Source of the DNA: Pararhizobium qamdonense
GTDB lineage: Bacteria; Pseudomonadota; Alphaproteobacteria; Rhizobiales; Rhizobiaceae
NCBI RefSeq assembly: GCF_029277445.1
Contig: NZ_CP119568.1
Span: 551,006 to 615,005, forward strand
DNA length: 64,000 bases
Direction: 5' to 3'
In this document: in pieces, positions 18,901 through 27,336 of the stretch
Numbering within the stretch: the first letter of the stretch is position 1
How the letters are laid out: the number at the start of each line of letters is the position of its first letter
Notes under the pieces: generated by a model
What the model saw: only the letters and a program-made list of their open reading frames with translations
What the model was told of the DNA's origin: nothing
The model's database searches: none
Translations under genes and position numbers: made by a program

Positions 18901-19041
18901 TCATGACTTGGCACTCAGAGACGGCTGCAACTGCAGTCTTTCGAATGCGCGGGCGATGATTGTGCCTTCAGCACGCTTCGATTTCCGGCCGCGGCGCTTT
19001 CTGATTTCCACGACGAAGTTTTTTACCAGCCGCCTCTTCAT
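18901..19041 (-). CDS. Small very basic protein downstream of hsp20
   Basis: A 46-residue open frame starting MKRRLVKNFVVEIRKRRGRK and ending LSAKS. It begins 10 bases after the hsp20 stop and ends just before a strong terminator hairpin, so it is the natural second gene of the hsp20 message. About a third of the residues are Lys or Arg. The opening KNFVVE-K-RR resembles the N-terminus of the protein at 29487 ([13 protein letters not shown]), so the two may share a small nucleic-acid-binding module found in rhizobia. No function is known to me. The main doubt is its size. Confidence 0.65.
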   Translation of the reverse strand: MKRRLVKNFVVEIRKRRGRKSKRAEGTIIARAFERLQLQPSLSAKS

Positions 19042-19051
19042 CACAGATGCC

Positions 19052-19522
19052 TCAAGCGACCTGACGCTCTGCTTCGATCTGCAGCGGCGCGGACTGCTCG
19101 ACAGCCGTTCCGATTGCGATCTTTCGCGGCTTCATGGCCTCAGGAATCTCGCGCTTCAAGGCGATGCGCAGGAGACCGTTGACCAGAGAGGCATCTTCCA
19201 CCTTCACGTGGTCGGCCAGCTCGAAGCGGCGTTCGAACGATCGGCCGGCAATACCGCGGTGCAGATATTCGCCATCCTTTGCTTCAGCCTTGCTGCCCTT
19301 GACGACAAGAACGTTTCGCTCCTGCATGATGTCGAGATCGGCATCCCCGATACCCGCGACCACCATTTCGATGCGGTAGTCGTCGTCATTCGTCTTGACG
19401 ATGTCATAAGGTGGCCAAGTATCGATCGCCTGCAGGCGCTGGGCGTTGTTCAGCAGATTGAACACGCGGTCGAAGCCGACGCTGGAGCGAAAGAGTGGTG
19501 CAAAATCAAGGTCGTTTCTCAT
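19052..19522 (-). CDS. Hsp20/alpha-crystallin family small heat-shock protein
   Basis: A 156-residue IbpA-like chaperone that holds unfolding proteins in the cytoplasm. The class A rhizobial pattern is visible: MRNDLDFAPLFRSSVGFDRV, YDIVKTNDDDYRIEMVVAG at the start of the alpha-crystallin domain, RGIAGRSFERRFELADHVKV, and NGLLRIALKREIPEAMKPR near the end. ATG 19522 is chosen: its ribosome binding site GGAGGA lies seven bases upstream and is embedded in the thermometer hairpin. The open frame could start at a TTG two codons earlier. Regulation is probably translational, by the ROSE element just upstream. Confidence 0.95.
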   Translation of the reverse strand: MRNDLDFAPLFRSSVGFDRVFNLLNNAQRLQAIDTWPPYDIVKTNDDDYRIEMVVAGIGDADLDIMQERNVLVVKGSKAEAKDGEYLHRGIAGRSFERRFELADHVKVEDASLVNGLLRIALKREIPEAMKPRKIAIGTAVEQSAPLQIEAERQVA

Positions 19523-19605
19523 AACCAAATCCTCCGTAAAGCGAGATGGAATGGAGACGCGGAAACTCGCGTCCCCGGTTGTGGCAGTCCCTTGCAGCGA
19601 CTGAC
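19523..19605 (-). promoter_or_regulatory. ROSE-type RNA thermometer in the hsp20 leader
   Basis: Read on the minus strand, the leader has three hairpins. The last (19529-19547) folds ATCTCGCT against GGAGGAT around a short loop, hiding the ribosome binding site, as in rhizobial ROSE elements whose hairpin pairs a U-U/C-GCU strand with the Shine-Dalgarno. The middle one (19553-19576) pairs GGGGACGCG with CGCGTCTCC. The first (19585-19603) pairs CAGTC with GACTG. ROSE elements melt on heating and let translation start. The match is by structure and the GCU/GGAGGAU pairing; I have not computed a fold. Confidence 0.8.
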
Positions 19606-19986
19606 GAAGATGATCTAATTTTGAGAAAATCGAGTTTCAAGATTTCGGCTCAATTTTTTTTCAGGTGGTTTCGGCCGCCTGCTGAAGGCCAGCAGTATGG
19701 ACAGTGGCGTGGCTGGCCATCGCGCTTCTTGTCCATTTTGGCTTTAGGTGCCCCGCGTAGGCAGAAGATCTATGGAGCGTTTTCGCCGGGGTAGTCGATC
19801 CCGCCTTCCGGTTCGCGGCGCTATGCTTAGGCTCCTGCGGCTACCCGTCTTTCGGCGAGACCGCCGCGAGAATTCCCGCTTTCCCGTCCTGCTCGGCCGG
19901 CACTATGCTGAAAGCTCCGATACTCTTCATTGTCCATCATGAAATCTTGCGCTCGCTCGCGACGCAACAAAGCACGGCGGTCGATT
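19606..19986. other. Intergenic region upstream of hsp20
   Basis: About 380 bases between the hsp20 leader and the end of the histidine kinase gene on the same strand. It should contain the hsp20 promoter, probably RpoH type; I cannot place the boxes with confidence. No gene recognised. Confidence 0.4.
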
Positions 19987-20997
19987 TCACGCCGCCAAAC
20001 GGATCGGATCGGCTACCAGTGTAACCACGAGGCCTTCCTCCGCCCAATTGTAGTTGATGGATCCGCTGAGATGTCCCTTGACGCTTCGCTCCACCAACTT
20101 GCTCCCGTAACCGCCCATGCCTTGGGGTGCATTTATCTTAGGGCCACCATATTCCGTCCAGACGATCGTTACAGCTTCGTTGAGGGCAGAACACGAAACA
20201 TCGAGTGTGCCTGTATCGACAGAGAGCGCCCCATATTTGAGGGAGTTCGTGGCCAATTCGTGCACGATCAGCGCAACGACGGTCGTCGATGCTTCACCGA
20301 CACTCATTCGCGGTACAGACACCCGAATACGACCGCTAAAGGCTCCAAGATCGTCATAGGGGGCGAGCAGCACGGTCAGCAGGTCGCCAAGGAGCGCTGA
20401 AGGGGCTTCCGTCTGCCCAGGCACCGGCCGGACGAGATCGTGGGCACGTCCCAAAGCCGTCAGCCTCAGCGTCAATTCGCGCGCCATATCGTCGACTGTC
20501 GTCGTCGATCGTGATGTGATTGCCGTCAGTCCAGCGGCAATGGCCAGAAGATTTTTTACCCTGTGGCTCATTTCCCCTGCCAGCAGTTCCCGGCCTTCTT
20601 CGGCCTGCTTGCGGCCGGTGACATCGATGAAAATGCCGAACATGATCCGCCTGACCATGCCTGCATCATCACCCTGGCCTCTGGCAGAAATCCACTTGAG
20701 CTCGGTGCCGGTCATGATCCGAAAATCGATCTCGTAGGCACCGATAATGGTCCGTGTTGCCGTAAACGCCGCGCGGACCCTGTCACGATCGGCCGGATGT
20801 ATGTGCGCGGACAGATCTTCGAAGGTTACGTCACCTCCGCGCGGAATTCCCCAGAGGTCATAGGAATGGTCATCCATCGCGAACGCGTCGGTATCGACGT
20901 TCCACGACCACAAGGTGACCCCGGCTGCCTCGATAGCGCGCACCAGGTTTTTCGATTCCCAAAGAAGGGGTTTGAGAGTTTCGGGTGTCGTTGTCAT
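19987..20997 (-). CDS. PAS-HWE family sensor histidine kinase
   Basis: A 336-residue soluble kinase. Residues about 18-132 form a PAS domain of the PAS_3 type (WSWNVDTDAFAMDDHSYDLWG; FGIFIDVTGRKQAEEG at its end). The phosphoacceptor region is EMSHRVKNLLAIA with histidine 145, followed by the HWE-type ATPase: HELATNSLKYGAL, a WTEYGGP stretch with the family tryptophan-glutamate, and GYGSKLVERSVKGHLSG. HWE kinases are typical of Alphaproteobacteria and often feed the general stress response or stand-alone receivers. ATG 20997 has CGGAGC upstream. No transmembrane segment is seen, so the signal is cytoplasmic. Confidence 0.94.
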   Translation of the reverse strand: MTTTPETLKPLLWESKNLVRAIEAAGVTLWSWNVDTDAFAMDDHSYDLWGIPRGGDVTFEDLSAHIHPADRDRVRAAFTATRTIIGAYEIDFRIMTGTELKWISARGQGDDAGMVRRIMFGIFIDVTGRKQAEEGRELLAGEMSHRVKNLLAIAAGLTAITSRSTTTVDDMARELTLRLTALGRAHDLVRPVPGQTEAPSALLGDLLTVLLAPYDDLGAFSGRIRVSVPRMSVGEASTTVVALIVHELATNSLKYGALSVDTGTLDVSCSALNEAVTIVWTEYGGPKINAPQGMGGYGSKLVERSVKGHLSGSINYNWAEEGLVVTLVADPIRLAA

Positions 20998-21167
20998 CAA
21001 AGCTCCGGAAGAATTAAAGTGGCAGGCGGTGTGGCGTCGCCCTTTAATTTGGGCTTGGAATAGAGCGGTCGGTCAACTGGAATGTCTTGATTTTACGGCG
21101 ATTGGAAGACCAGTACAGACATGCGGGCGGCACCTTGAATAGGAGCGCCGCCGGCTCGGCGATGTGG

Positions 21168-21443
21168 TTAGACCTTGTTGTAGGTGAAGGATGTTAAAAG
21201 CGTAGTGACGAAGTTGCTGGCTTTTTCTTTGACGAGAACTTCCGTCCACTCATCTGTTCCCCGCAGCATCAGCCCGGTATAAATGCTATCGACCGCTGCT
21301 TCTTCGATGCGCTTGATATGTGCATGGAAGGAGGTCTCGTCTCCGGATTTATAGACATCGCGAACGACCATTCTAAGGATTTCCTGGATGGCGATCTGCC
21401 AGGCCGTGTTGATTGCCTGAAGCTCGTTGGCTTGATCCGTCAT
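21168..21443 (-). CDS. Small helical protein of unknown function
   Basis: A 91-residue, mainly helical, acidic-to-neutral protein (MTDQANELQAINTAWQIAIQ start). No family is recognised. GAGGA lies just upstream of the ATG and the composition is coding-like. It lies between the cold-shock gene and the HWE kinase gene on the same strand, 170 bases before the kinase start, so it could be co-expressed with it. Confidence 0.65.
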   Translation of the reverse strand: MTDQANELQAINTAWQIAIQEILRMVVRDVYKSGDETSFHAHIKRIEEAAVDSIYTGLMLRGTDEWTEVLVKEKASNFVTTLLTSFTYNKV

Positions 21444-21505
21444 GGGATCCTCTTTCTATTGAGACCGATGGCCGGCCAAGTCTGATCTGCGTGGTCGTCA
21501 GGCAC

Positions 21506-21533
21506 AAAAAAAGGCCAGGCAATCTGCCTGACC
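21506..21533 (-). terminator. Rho-independent terminator of the first cold-shock gene
   Basis: On the minus strand GGTCAGGCA pairs with TGCCTGGCC around a 3-base loop (21513-21533) and is followed by seven T residues (21512-21506). This is a canonical terminator, 64 bases after the cspA-type stop. Confidence 0.88.
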
Positions 21534-21596
21534 CCGGTTGGTAATTTGCTTTCGACAGTGCCAGTACATCCGTGGTCAAAGGAAAGCAGTTACCGA

Positions 21597-21806
21597 TTAT
21601 ACGGCCTGCAGGTTGCAGGCAGACATCTTGCCCGACTTGTTGTCGCGCTCGAGGTCGAAACCGATCTTCTGGCCTTCGACAATTTCGCGCATTCCGGCGC
21701 GCTCGACGGCAGAGATGTGAACGAAGGCGTCAGCGCCGCCGTTGTCAGGCTGAATGAAGCCGAAGCCCTTGGTGGAATTGAACCATTTAACTGTGCCAGT
21801 GGTCAT
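21597..21806 (-). CDS. CspA-family cold-shock protein
   Basis: A 69-residue single cold-shock domain protein that binds RNA and single-stranded DNA. Both RNP motifs are visible: KGFGFIQP (RNP1) and DAFVHISAVE (RNP2). The frame is open to 21842, but the ATG at 21806 starts the conserved MTTGTVKWFN and has AAGGG upstream. The C-terminus, SGKMSACNLQAV, is family-typical. Followed by a strong terminator, so it is probably monocistronic. A second cold-shock gene lies at 29087-29290. Confidence 0.95.
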   Translation of the reverse strand: MTTGTVKWFNSTKGFGFIQPDNGGADAFVHISAVERAGMREIVEGQKIGFDLERDNKSGKMSACNLQAV

Positions 21807-22285
21807 GATGAACCCTTTCATAGCAATATAGATGACCGCCACGCGAACGCATTGCGGATGAGGATAGCGATTGTTTTAAAGGGAGGGTTCGTTGAAAGCG
21901 CGGTGCCAATCGCGCGGTAACCAAAGCTCAGCAAGAAAATATCGACACCCATTTAACTAAGGCTTTGACTGCCTCATGTCAACTTTTAGTTTTGTCTCGG
22001 CAGAGATCTATCTGTGGATGTATTTGCCAGACCTACACTTCCGTCACTTGAAGCGTTGTCGTGCATGATTGGAATGCTGGTTGCGGATGTATCGTTATTC
22101 ACAGAGGCGGACACCGTCAATGCTCGAATATTAGGCAAGGATCATACCAGCGCATTTGGCCAGTTCGAGCGGGGTATGAAAAGATTTTTTTCCTCAGGAT
22201 CATTACATCGGTTGGCGCGTTACCTGCATTGGTCCGACATATTTAAAAAAGACATAACGACGGCAGGGGCAGGGGATGGTGAGGG
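21807..22285. other. Divergent intergenic region
   Basis: About 480 bases between the cold-shock gene and the first receiver gene. A plus-strand open frame at 22014-22460 overlaps the receiver in another frame and has no recognisable product. The cold-shock leader here is probably long, as is usual for such genes. Confidence 0.45.
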
Positions 22286-22657
22286 ATGGCGCATAATGGA
22301 ATTACGGTGCTCGTCGTCGAGGACGAAATTCTCATCCGCATGGATGTCGCGACTTTCCTGGAGGATGAGGGGTTTACCGTTCACGAGGCGGCTGACGCCG
22401 ATGAGGCGATCTCTATTCTCGATAAACACCCCGACATCAAGGTCATGTTCACTGACATAGACATGCCAGGCACCATGGATGGACTGAAGCTTGCAGCGGC
22501 CGTGCGCGACAGATGGCCACCGGTGCAGATCATCGTGACCTCGGGACATTGGCAGTTGAATGATGACATGCTGCCTGTTCAAGGCCGGTTCTTCAGTAAA
22601 CCTTACGACCGTTCCCGCGTCATCGATGCCATTCGAGAGATGGTGGCCGCTGCCTGA
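22286..22657 (+). CDS. Single-domain response regulator (receiver)
   Basis: A 123-residue CheY-like receiver without an output domain. The acidic pair is VVEDE, the phosphoacceptor is Asp57 in FTDIDMPG, the switch Ser/Thr is in IVTSG and the lysine is in FSKPYD. Stand-alone receivers of this kind act with HWE/HisKA_2 kinases, as phosphate sinks or relay partners. It precedes a HisKA_2 kinase by 244 bases and is closely similar to the receiver at 24027 (both have the MPGTMDG and RDRWPPV stretches), which suggests a duplication flanking the kinase. Confidence 0.94.
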   Translation: MAHNGITVLVVEDEILIRMDVATFLEDEGFTVHEAADADEAISILDKHPDIKVMFTDIDMPGTMDGLKLAAAVRDRWPPVQIIVTSGHWQLNDDMLPVQGRFFSKPYDRSRVIDAIREMVAAA

Positions 22658-22901
22658 GCAAAGGGAAGCGGGGAACTTGCGGCCTTCCAGGTGCGCCCCC
22701 TTGATGAAGGCGCTGTCTGTCCAATCCATTCAAGCCAAGTGGTTCCGTGCTGTAGCAACCCACTCGCCCGCCCATATTTAATATGACGGCACTGATCACA
22801 AGGCGTGCTATGGTGAGGGTGTCGACCTTGGCACTGCTGCCGATTAGTTGATCTGCCGAGTGATGACTTGCTCCGTGAGTCTCCGGCCCTTGAGGGCCTT
22901 T

Positions 22902-23954
22902 ATGCCAATGACCCCAACGGCACATTTCGAAGCGGCGAGCACTTTGGCCGTCGTTGTTTCATCCAACGAACCGTTGCTTTTCCTGTCCGACGACCAGACG
23001 GTGATTGCGGCGAGCACCTCGTTCTGCCGAGCCTTCGGCATCGATCCCGCGACAGTTTGCGGTCAAAGCCTCGGTGACCTTGGAAACGGCGAATGGGCAA
23101 TGCCGAAGCTGGGATCACTGCTGCGAGCGACGGCATCTGGAAGCGCGAACATCGAAGCCTACGAAATCGATCTCAAACGGCCTAACCAGAAGACACGGCA
23201 ACTGGTCGTCAATGCGCAGACACTCGCTGACGGCGATGTCGATCGAATTCGACTGCTTGTGGCTATCACGGACGTGACCGAGATGCGGGCGGAAGCGCGA
23301 TTGAAAGAAGATCTCGTTCGCGACAAGGCCATGCTGCTCCAGGAGGTTCAGCACAGAGTCGCAAACAGCCTACAGATCATCGCAAGTGTTCTGATGCAGA
23401 GCGCGCGCCGCGTTCAGTCGGACGAGGCCCGCGGTCACATCCAAAATGCCCACCACCGGGTCATGTCGATCGCAACGCTGCAACGACAACTTTCCGCGAC
23501 CGATGGCGGAAACGTGGAACTTCGCCCCTATTTGACCCAGCTCTCGCAGAGCCTCGGGGCGTCGATGATCGCTGATCCTGACAGGCTCTCGATCCAGGTG
23601 ACGGTCGATAAAAGCGTCGTCGACGCGGACGTGTCTATCAGCCTGGGGCTTATCGTCACCGAACTTGTCATAAACGCCCTGAAACACGCTTTTCCCGATG
23701 AGCGCACGGGTTTGATCGAGATCGCGTATCACTCAATCGGCGAGGACTGGACACTATCGATCTCGGACGACGGCGTCGGCATGCCGGTCGGCAACGAGGC
23801 GCCCAAGGGTGGACTTGGCACGGGCATTGTGGAGGCGCTTGTCAAAAAGCTGAAGGGAGAGATCCATCTCACGGAAGCCGGCCCTGGTACCATCGTCACG
23901 ATCAGCCACCGGGAATCCGCAGATTCCCAAACAGATCTCTCTACGGCTGCTTAG
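22902..23954 (+). CDS. PAS-HisKA_2 sensor histidine kinase
   Basis: A 350-residue soluble kinase. Residues about 20-128 form a PAS domain (ASTSFCRAFGIDPATVCGQS). A linker helix leads to EVQHRVANSLQIIASVLMQ with phosphoacceptor histidine 151, and the HATPase has TELVINALKHAFP (N box), SDDGVGMP and GGLGTGIVEALVKKL. The frame is open from 22848, but ATG 22902 has GAGGG five bases upstream. The two flanking receivers are the natural phosphorylation partners. The ligand of the PAS domain is unknown; no membrane segment is seen. Confidence 0.93.
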   Translation: MPMTPTAHFEAASTLAVVVSSNEPLLFLSDDQTVIAASTSFCRAFGIDPATVCGQSLGDLGNGEWAMPKLGSLLRATASGSANIEAYEIDLKRPNQKTRQLVVNAQTLADGDVDRIRLLVAITDVTEMRAEARLKEDLVRDKAMLLQEVQHRVANSLQIIASVLMQSARRVQSDEARGHIQNAHHRVMSIATLQRQLSATDGGNVELRPYLTQLSQSLGASMIADPDRLSIQVTVDKSVVDADVSISLGLIVTELVINALKHAFPDERTGLIEIAYHSIGEDWTLSISDDGVGMPVGNEAPKGGLGTGIVEALVKKLKGEIHLTEAGPGTIVTISHRESADSQTDLSTAA

Positions 23955-24026
23955 GAACCGCTTGCTCCCGCAGAACGATACCCTCTGAGCCTCCAAAGCT
24001 CTCAACGCGCATGGACTGAGTGAGCA

Positions 24027-24425
24027 ATGAAAAATGGCAAGGCGGTTGTCCTGATTGTCGAAGATAGCCCGATCATCCGAATGGGTGCAATCGATCTGGT
24101 GATTTCAGCCGGCTACGAAGCGCTGGAGGCTTGCGATGCGGATGAGGCCATTCGCATTCTTGAATCGAGAGACGATGTCGATCTGGTGTTCACCGACGTT
24201 CAGATGCCGGGGACGATGGACGGCATCAAGCTGTCGCACTACATCCGGGATCGATGGCCCCCTGTGAAACTGATCGTCGCATCAGGTGCTGCAATTCTCG
24301 AAGAGAGCAGCCTGCCGGTGGGAAGCCGATTCTTCCGGAAGCCCTACGATCATCGGGCAATTACCGACGTTATGGCAAGCCTGCTTTCAAGCGACCTGCA
24401 AACTGCTGTTGCCCGAGGCACATAA
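24027..24425 (+). CDS. Single-domain response regulator (receiver)
   Basis: A 132-residue receiver with IVEDS, phosphoacceptor Asp57 in FTDVQMPG, VASGA in place of the usual TSG switch, and lysine in FRKPYD. No output domain. It begins 73 bases after the HisKA_2 kinase stop and is probably in its operon. It is a close paralogue of the receiver at 22286. Two receivers with one kinase could give branched output or a phosphate sink. Confidence 0.93.
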   Translation: MKNGKAVVLIVEDSPIIRMGAIDLVISAGYEALEACDADEAIRILESRDDVDLVFTDVQMPGTMDGIKLSHYIRDRWPPVKLIVASGAAILEESSLPVGSRFFRKPYDHRAITDVMASLLSSDLQTAVARGT

Positions 24426-24890
24426 GGCCAACAACAGCCGGGTGGGCCGCCATCTCGATGGCATTAGGTTTGTCGAATTGCGCTGCTGCAATGTAAGAAC
24501 CGACAGACCATTTGCGGCTCCTCTACGGCCCGAAAAGCAACGTATTGACTTGACCGTTACAGTTCAAACTCGCCTTCTAGGTCGCTCTGCGACCATTCCG
24601 GTCCTTTGGGCAACCGGGGCAGGACAGGTCAAAGGTTCGTATCCGTTCAAGGCGAAGACGCGAATCGCTACGACAGCTTAGCGCCTCCCCAACACGGACG
24701 TTTGCATGGGCAGCAAGACTGCCCCGAAGCAGACGCTTGACTTATTTGGGCTGAATGCCCGACCTTGGGTGGCAAAGAGACCGTCTGCTTCTAGAAGCGA
24801 GTGCGCCATCACCGACATTCGGTTTAGCGATTCGCTGTCGCAAAAAATCATCTCCAATATGTCGATTTGGCGAAAGTAATTCCTTTGGCG
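24426..24890. other. Intergenic, no gene recognised
   Basis: About 465 bases between the receiver gene and the convergent DMT exporter gene. Only short open frames without recognisable products; no clear terminator. Confidence 0.4.
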
Positions 24891-25820
24891 TCAGTGGCTC
24901 GAGCAATTTGCTTGTTTGAGGGGCGGGTTCCATACAACGAGCCATCCAGCCGCGAGGATGAAGCCAATTCCCAGCACCGTGAGTATATCCGGAGTGTCAC
25001 CAAAGAACACGAAGCTCCAGAATACCGCGAATACCAGATAGCTGTAGTCGAATGTACCGATGATCGCTGCCGGGGCGATCTGATAGGCCTTTGCTACCCC
25101 GATGCTCTCCGCAACCAGCAAGATGCCCAGTAGTATAGTGATCGCCCATGTCCAATTGCTCATCGCCATCCACGGGCTTTGCAGGAACGGAAAAGCTAGG
25201 TCGTCAGCGGCCGGAACCAACATGATACCTCCGACGCCCAGAGCGCCCGATATGATGAGGCACACGTTCAGGCTCATAGCTACACTCAAGGCGTTCTCCT
25301 CAGCGCATCTGCTTCGAGTTATGACCGCCGCGAGTGCATAGAAGATGGCAGCAAGGATCGGAAGCAAAGCAACTGCGGAGAAGTCATCGGCAGCCGGGCG
25401 CAAAATGACGAACACACCGATGAAGCCCAGCAGGATTCCCAGCCACCTCCGTGCGCCAACAGGTTCTCCAATGAGGGCGGCTGAGAAGAGAGCGATAGAC
25501 AGTGGCGTCGTGTAGAGCGCCGTGGCCGCCACTGACAGGCTCATGAACGGGAGTGCGGCGTAATAGGCAATCCACATCAGCACGATCAGCATGCTGCGCA
25601 CAAACACCCAGCCCACCGCCTTTGGCCATAGCGGCGAAGTAGGAGCCAGAATTCTGGCAACGCCAAACAGCAGGGGAACGGTGACAAGTCCGCGTGCGAC
25701 GAAAAGCTGCCACAGTGAGAAGTCGGCATTACTCTGTTTGACGACTGCATCGCCGAAGGCGAGCATGAAGACTGAGGTTACGATCAACGTGATGCCGAGG
25801 GGAGTTCTTTCGAGGCTCAA
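24891..25820 (-). CDS. EamA/DMT-family inner-membrane transporter
   Basis: A 309-residue protein with ten predicted membrane helices in two EamA repeats. Clear landmarks are FGDAVVKQSNADFSLWQLFV in helix 1, ALYTTPLSIALFSAALIGEP at the end of repeat one, and the repeat-two equivalent FDYSYLVFAVFWSFVFFGD. DMT transporters export small metabolites such as amino acids or drugs; specificity cannot be told. The TetR gene just upstream on the same strand (51-base gap) is its likely repressor. Confidence 0.92.
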   Translation of the reverse strand: MSLERTPLGITLIVTSVFMLAFGDAVVKQSNADFSLWQLFVARGLVTVPLLFGVARILAPTSPLWPKAVGWVFVRSMLIVLMWIAYYAALPFMSLSVAATALYTTPLSIALFSAALIGEPVGARRWLGILLGFIGVFVILRPAADDFSAVALLPILAAIFYALAAVITRSRCAEENALSVAMSLNVCLIISGALGVGGIMLVPAADDLAFPFLQSPWMAMSNWTWAITILLGILLVAESIGVAKAYQIAPAAIIGTFDYSYLVFAVFWSFVFFGDTPDILTVLGIGFILAAGWLVVWNPPLKQANCSSH

Positions 25821-25871
25821 ATGAAGGACTTTCGAAATGAGAGATATCTGAATCGCCGAGTGCTCGCGAAC

Positions 25872-26450
25872 TCATCCGTCGGCAATGCCGACCAGCCGAC
25901 ACGCTGCTTGACGTGCGTGGAGGATAGCTTTCTGTCCTTGGCCCATCTGGGCCATCAGGGTCGCTCCTTCGAGCAACATAAAGATCGCATCCGACGCTGA
26001 TGCCGCATGATCCTTGTCCATCCCCGCCTCTAGAATGCCCAAAAGCCGGCGCTTGAGGCTGTTCTTGTGCTCGACCACCGCGTCGAAGACCGGATGTCCC
26101 CGTTCACCAAACTCCGCAAGCGCATGGGCAAACAGACAACCATGAAAGTCGGCACCCAGAAACCATCTCTCGTACCAGTCAAAGATTGTTCCGATCTTCT
26201 CCTGCGGCGTCGAAGCACGCTGCGCAAGACGATCGAGTTGGGCGTCAAAGCGAGCGGCGCGATGGTTCAGCACTTCGACGATCAAGGCGTCTTTGGAGGA
26301 GAAATTGCGGTACATCGTCATCTTGGCCACGTCGGCTTCGGCAATGATCCGGTCGGTACCGGTCGCGTGATAGCCGGAGCGCGAAAACAGCGCGTAAGCC
26401 GTATCTACGATCTGCTGGCGTTTATTGGCGGGATCACGCGGGCGCGGCAT
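25872..26450 (-). CDS. TetR/AcrR family repressor
   Basis: A protein of about 192 residues. The N-terminal helix-turn-helix reads IVDTAYALFSRSGYHATGTD, then IIAEADVAKMTMYRNFSSKD, the classic TetR pattern. The remainder is a helical ligand domain with WFLGADFHGCLFAHALAEFG, similar to rhizobial TetR proteins that control exporters. The ATG at 26450 (MPRPRDPANKR) is preferred over that at 26462, because the latter lies inside a 13-base inverted repeat. It probably represses itself and the DMT exporter downstream. Confidence 0.9.
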   Translation of the reverse strand: MPRPRDPANKRQQIVDTAYALFSRSGYHATGTDRIIAEADVAKMTMYRNFSSKDALIVEVLNHRAARFDAQLDRLAQRASTPQEKIGTIFDWYERWFLGADFHGCLFAHALAEFGERGHPVFDAVVEHKNSLKRRLLGILEAGMDKDHAASASDAIFMLLEGATLMAQMGQGQKAILHARQAACRLVGIADG

Positions 26451-26456
26451 AGGCGA

Positions 26457-26494
26457 ACTCATTATGATAGAGACCGATCTGTATCATAATGAGT
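26457..26494. promoter_or_regulatory. TetR operator candidate, 13-12-13 inverted repeat
   Basis: ACTCATTATGATA (26457-26469) and TATCATAATGAGT (26482-26494) are exact reverse complements with a 12-base spacer, directly upstream of the TetR coding start. The position and length fit an autorepression operator of a TetR dimer pair. Confidence 0.75.
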
Positions 26495-26998
26495 TCAGGT
26501 TTCAGGTTCGTCAAGCTTTATTCCTGACTAAAACGACAGTGCTGCACGTCACTTCTGCAGCAAAATCCATGATGACGAACGGCCCCTGGAAGGTCCTGTT
26601 TCAAGATTGATGACCGCCGACACGAAGGTCCGAAATCGAGTCGGGAGCGGTCATGTTGTTCTGTGGCGCTGTATGGTCGCTCTTTGATCCTTCCCGGCCA
26701 AACCCGGACAGTCCGCTTCCGGCCCCAAACTGGTCATGGCAATCAGGCTAGGTTCTTTGCGACGTCAACAAAACCAGCACCTTTGACAGGGTTCATTAAC
26801 AGGGTCGAAGGTTCGATTCTCTTCAAGACCCTAACTGATCCGTTCTTCCTAGCAAGAGGCTTTGAAGAAGCAGGGCAGGCGACAACGAGCCGCTTCTCTC
26901 TCGGTTTCCAGCCTGCGTCCGCTTACAAGGACTCTGTCATTAAACGCAATGACCGACATCAAACTGAACGAACGAACCGTTCGGTCGTGCGCATTGTC
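26495..26998. other. Intergenic, no gene recognised
   Basis: About 500 bases. It includes a GGTTCGATT-like stretch near 26810 that recalls a tRNA T-loop, but no tRNA can be folded around it. A plus-strand frame from 26663 has no recognisable product. Confidence 0.4.
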
Positions 26999-27241
26999 CT
27001 AAGCAAAGTCCCCGATTCGGCCTGCTCGAAAGACGATCTCGGGTTCTCCCTCTTCGCCCACAACTGGATCGCCTCGGCGTTTCCATACAGCGACGCCCGC
27101 GTGCCGGGTGGCAAGATCCTTAGCTTCCTCAATGGCGGCATCCTCGGTCGCGGCAGGGCGAGGATCGAATGCTGGCACCGGTTGGCCGTGGTCGTCGAGA
27201 TCGAATGCAAGGACATAGATTGATATAAAGGTTCCGGGCAT
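26999..27241 (-). CDS. Small rhizobial protein of unknown function
   Basis: An 80-residue cytoplasmic protein with a coding-like composition. It contains AAIEEAKDLATRHAGVAVWK and GEEGEPEIVFRAGRIGDFA, a pattern I associate with short hypothetical proteins in Rhizobiaceae. ATG 27241 has AAGGAG seven bases upstream. No domain with a known function is seen. It sits next to the IS3 relic. Confidence 0.7.
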   Translation of the reverse strand: MPGTFISIYVLAFDLDDHGQPVPAFDPRPAATEDAAIEEAKDLATRHAGVAVWKRRGDPVVGEEGEPEIVFRAGRIGDFA

Positions 27242-27336
27242 TCAGTGTGCTCCTTGATAGGGGAGGAACGTCCTGAGAGGTGGTTCGGTTTGTCTGAACA
27301 GTTCCGGGCGTTTTGCTAAGTGGATTTTCGCCTCGA

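Noticed and set aside
26780..26840. tRNA-like stretch with a GGTTCGATT T-loop
   Set aside because: The flanking bases do not form a T-stem and no acceptor or anticodon arm can be found.
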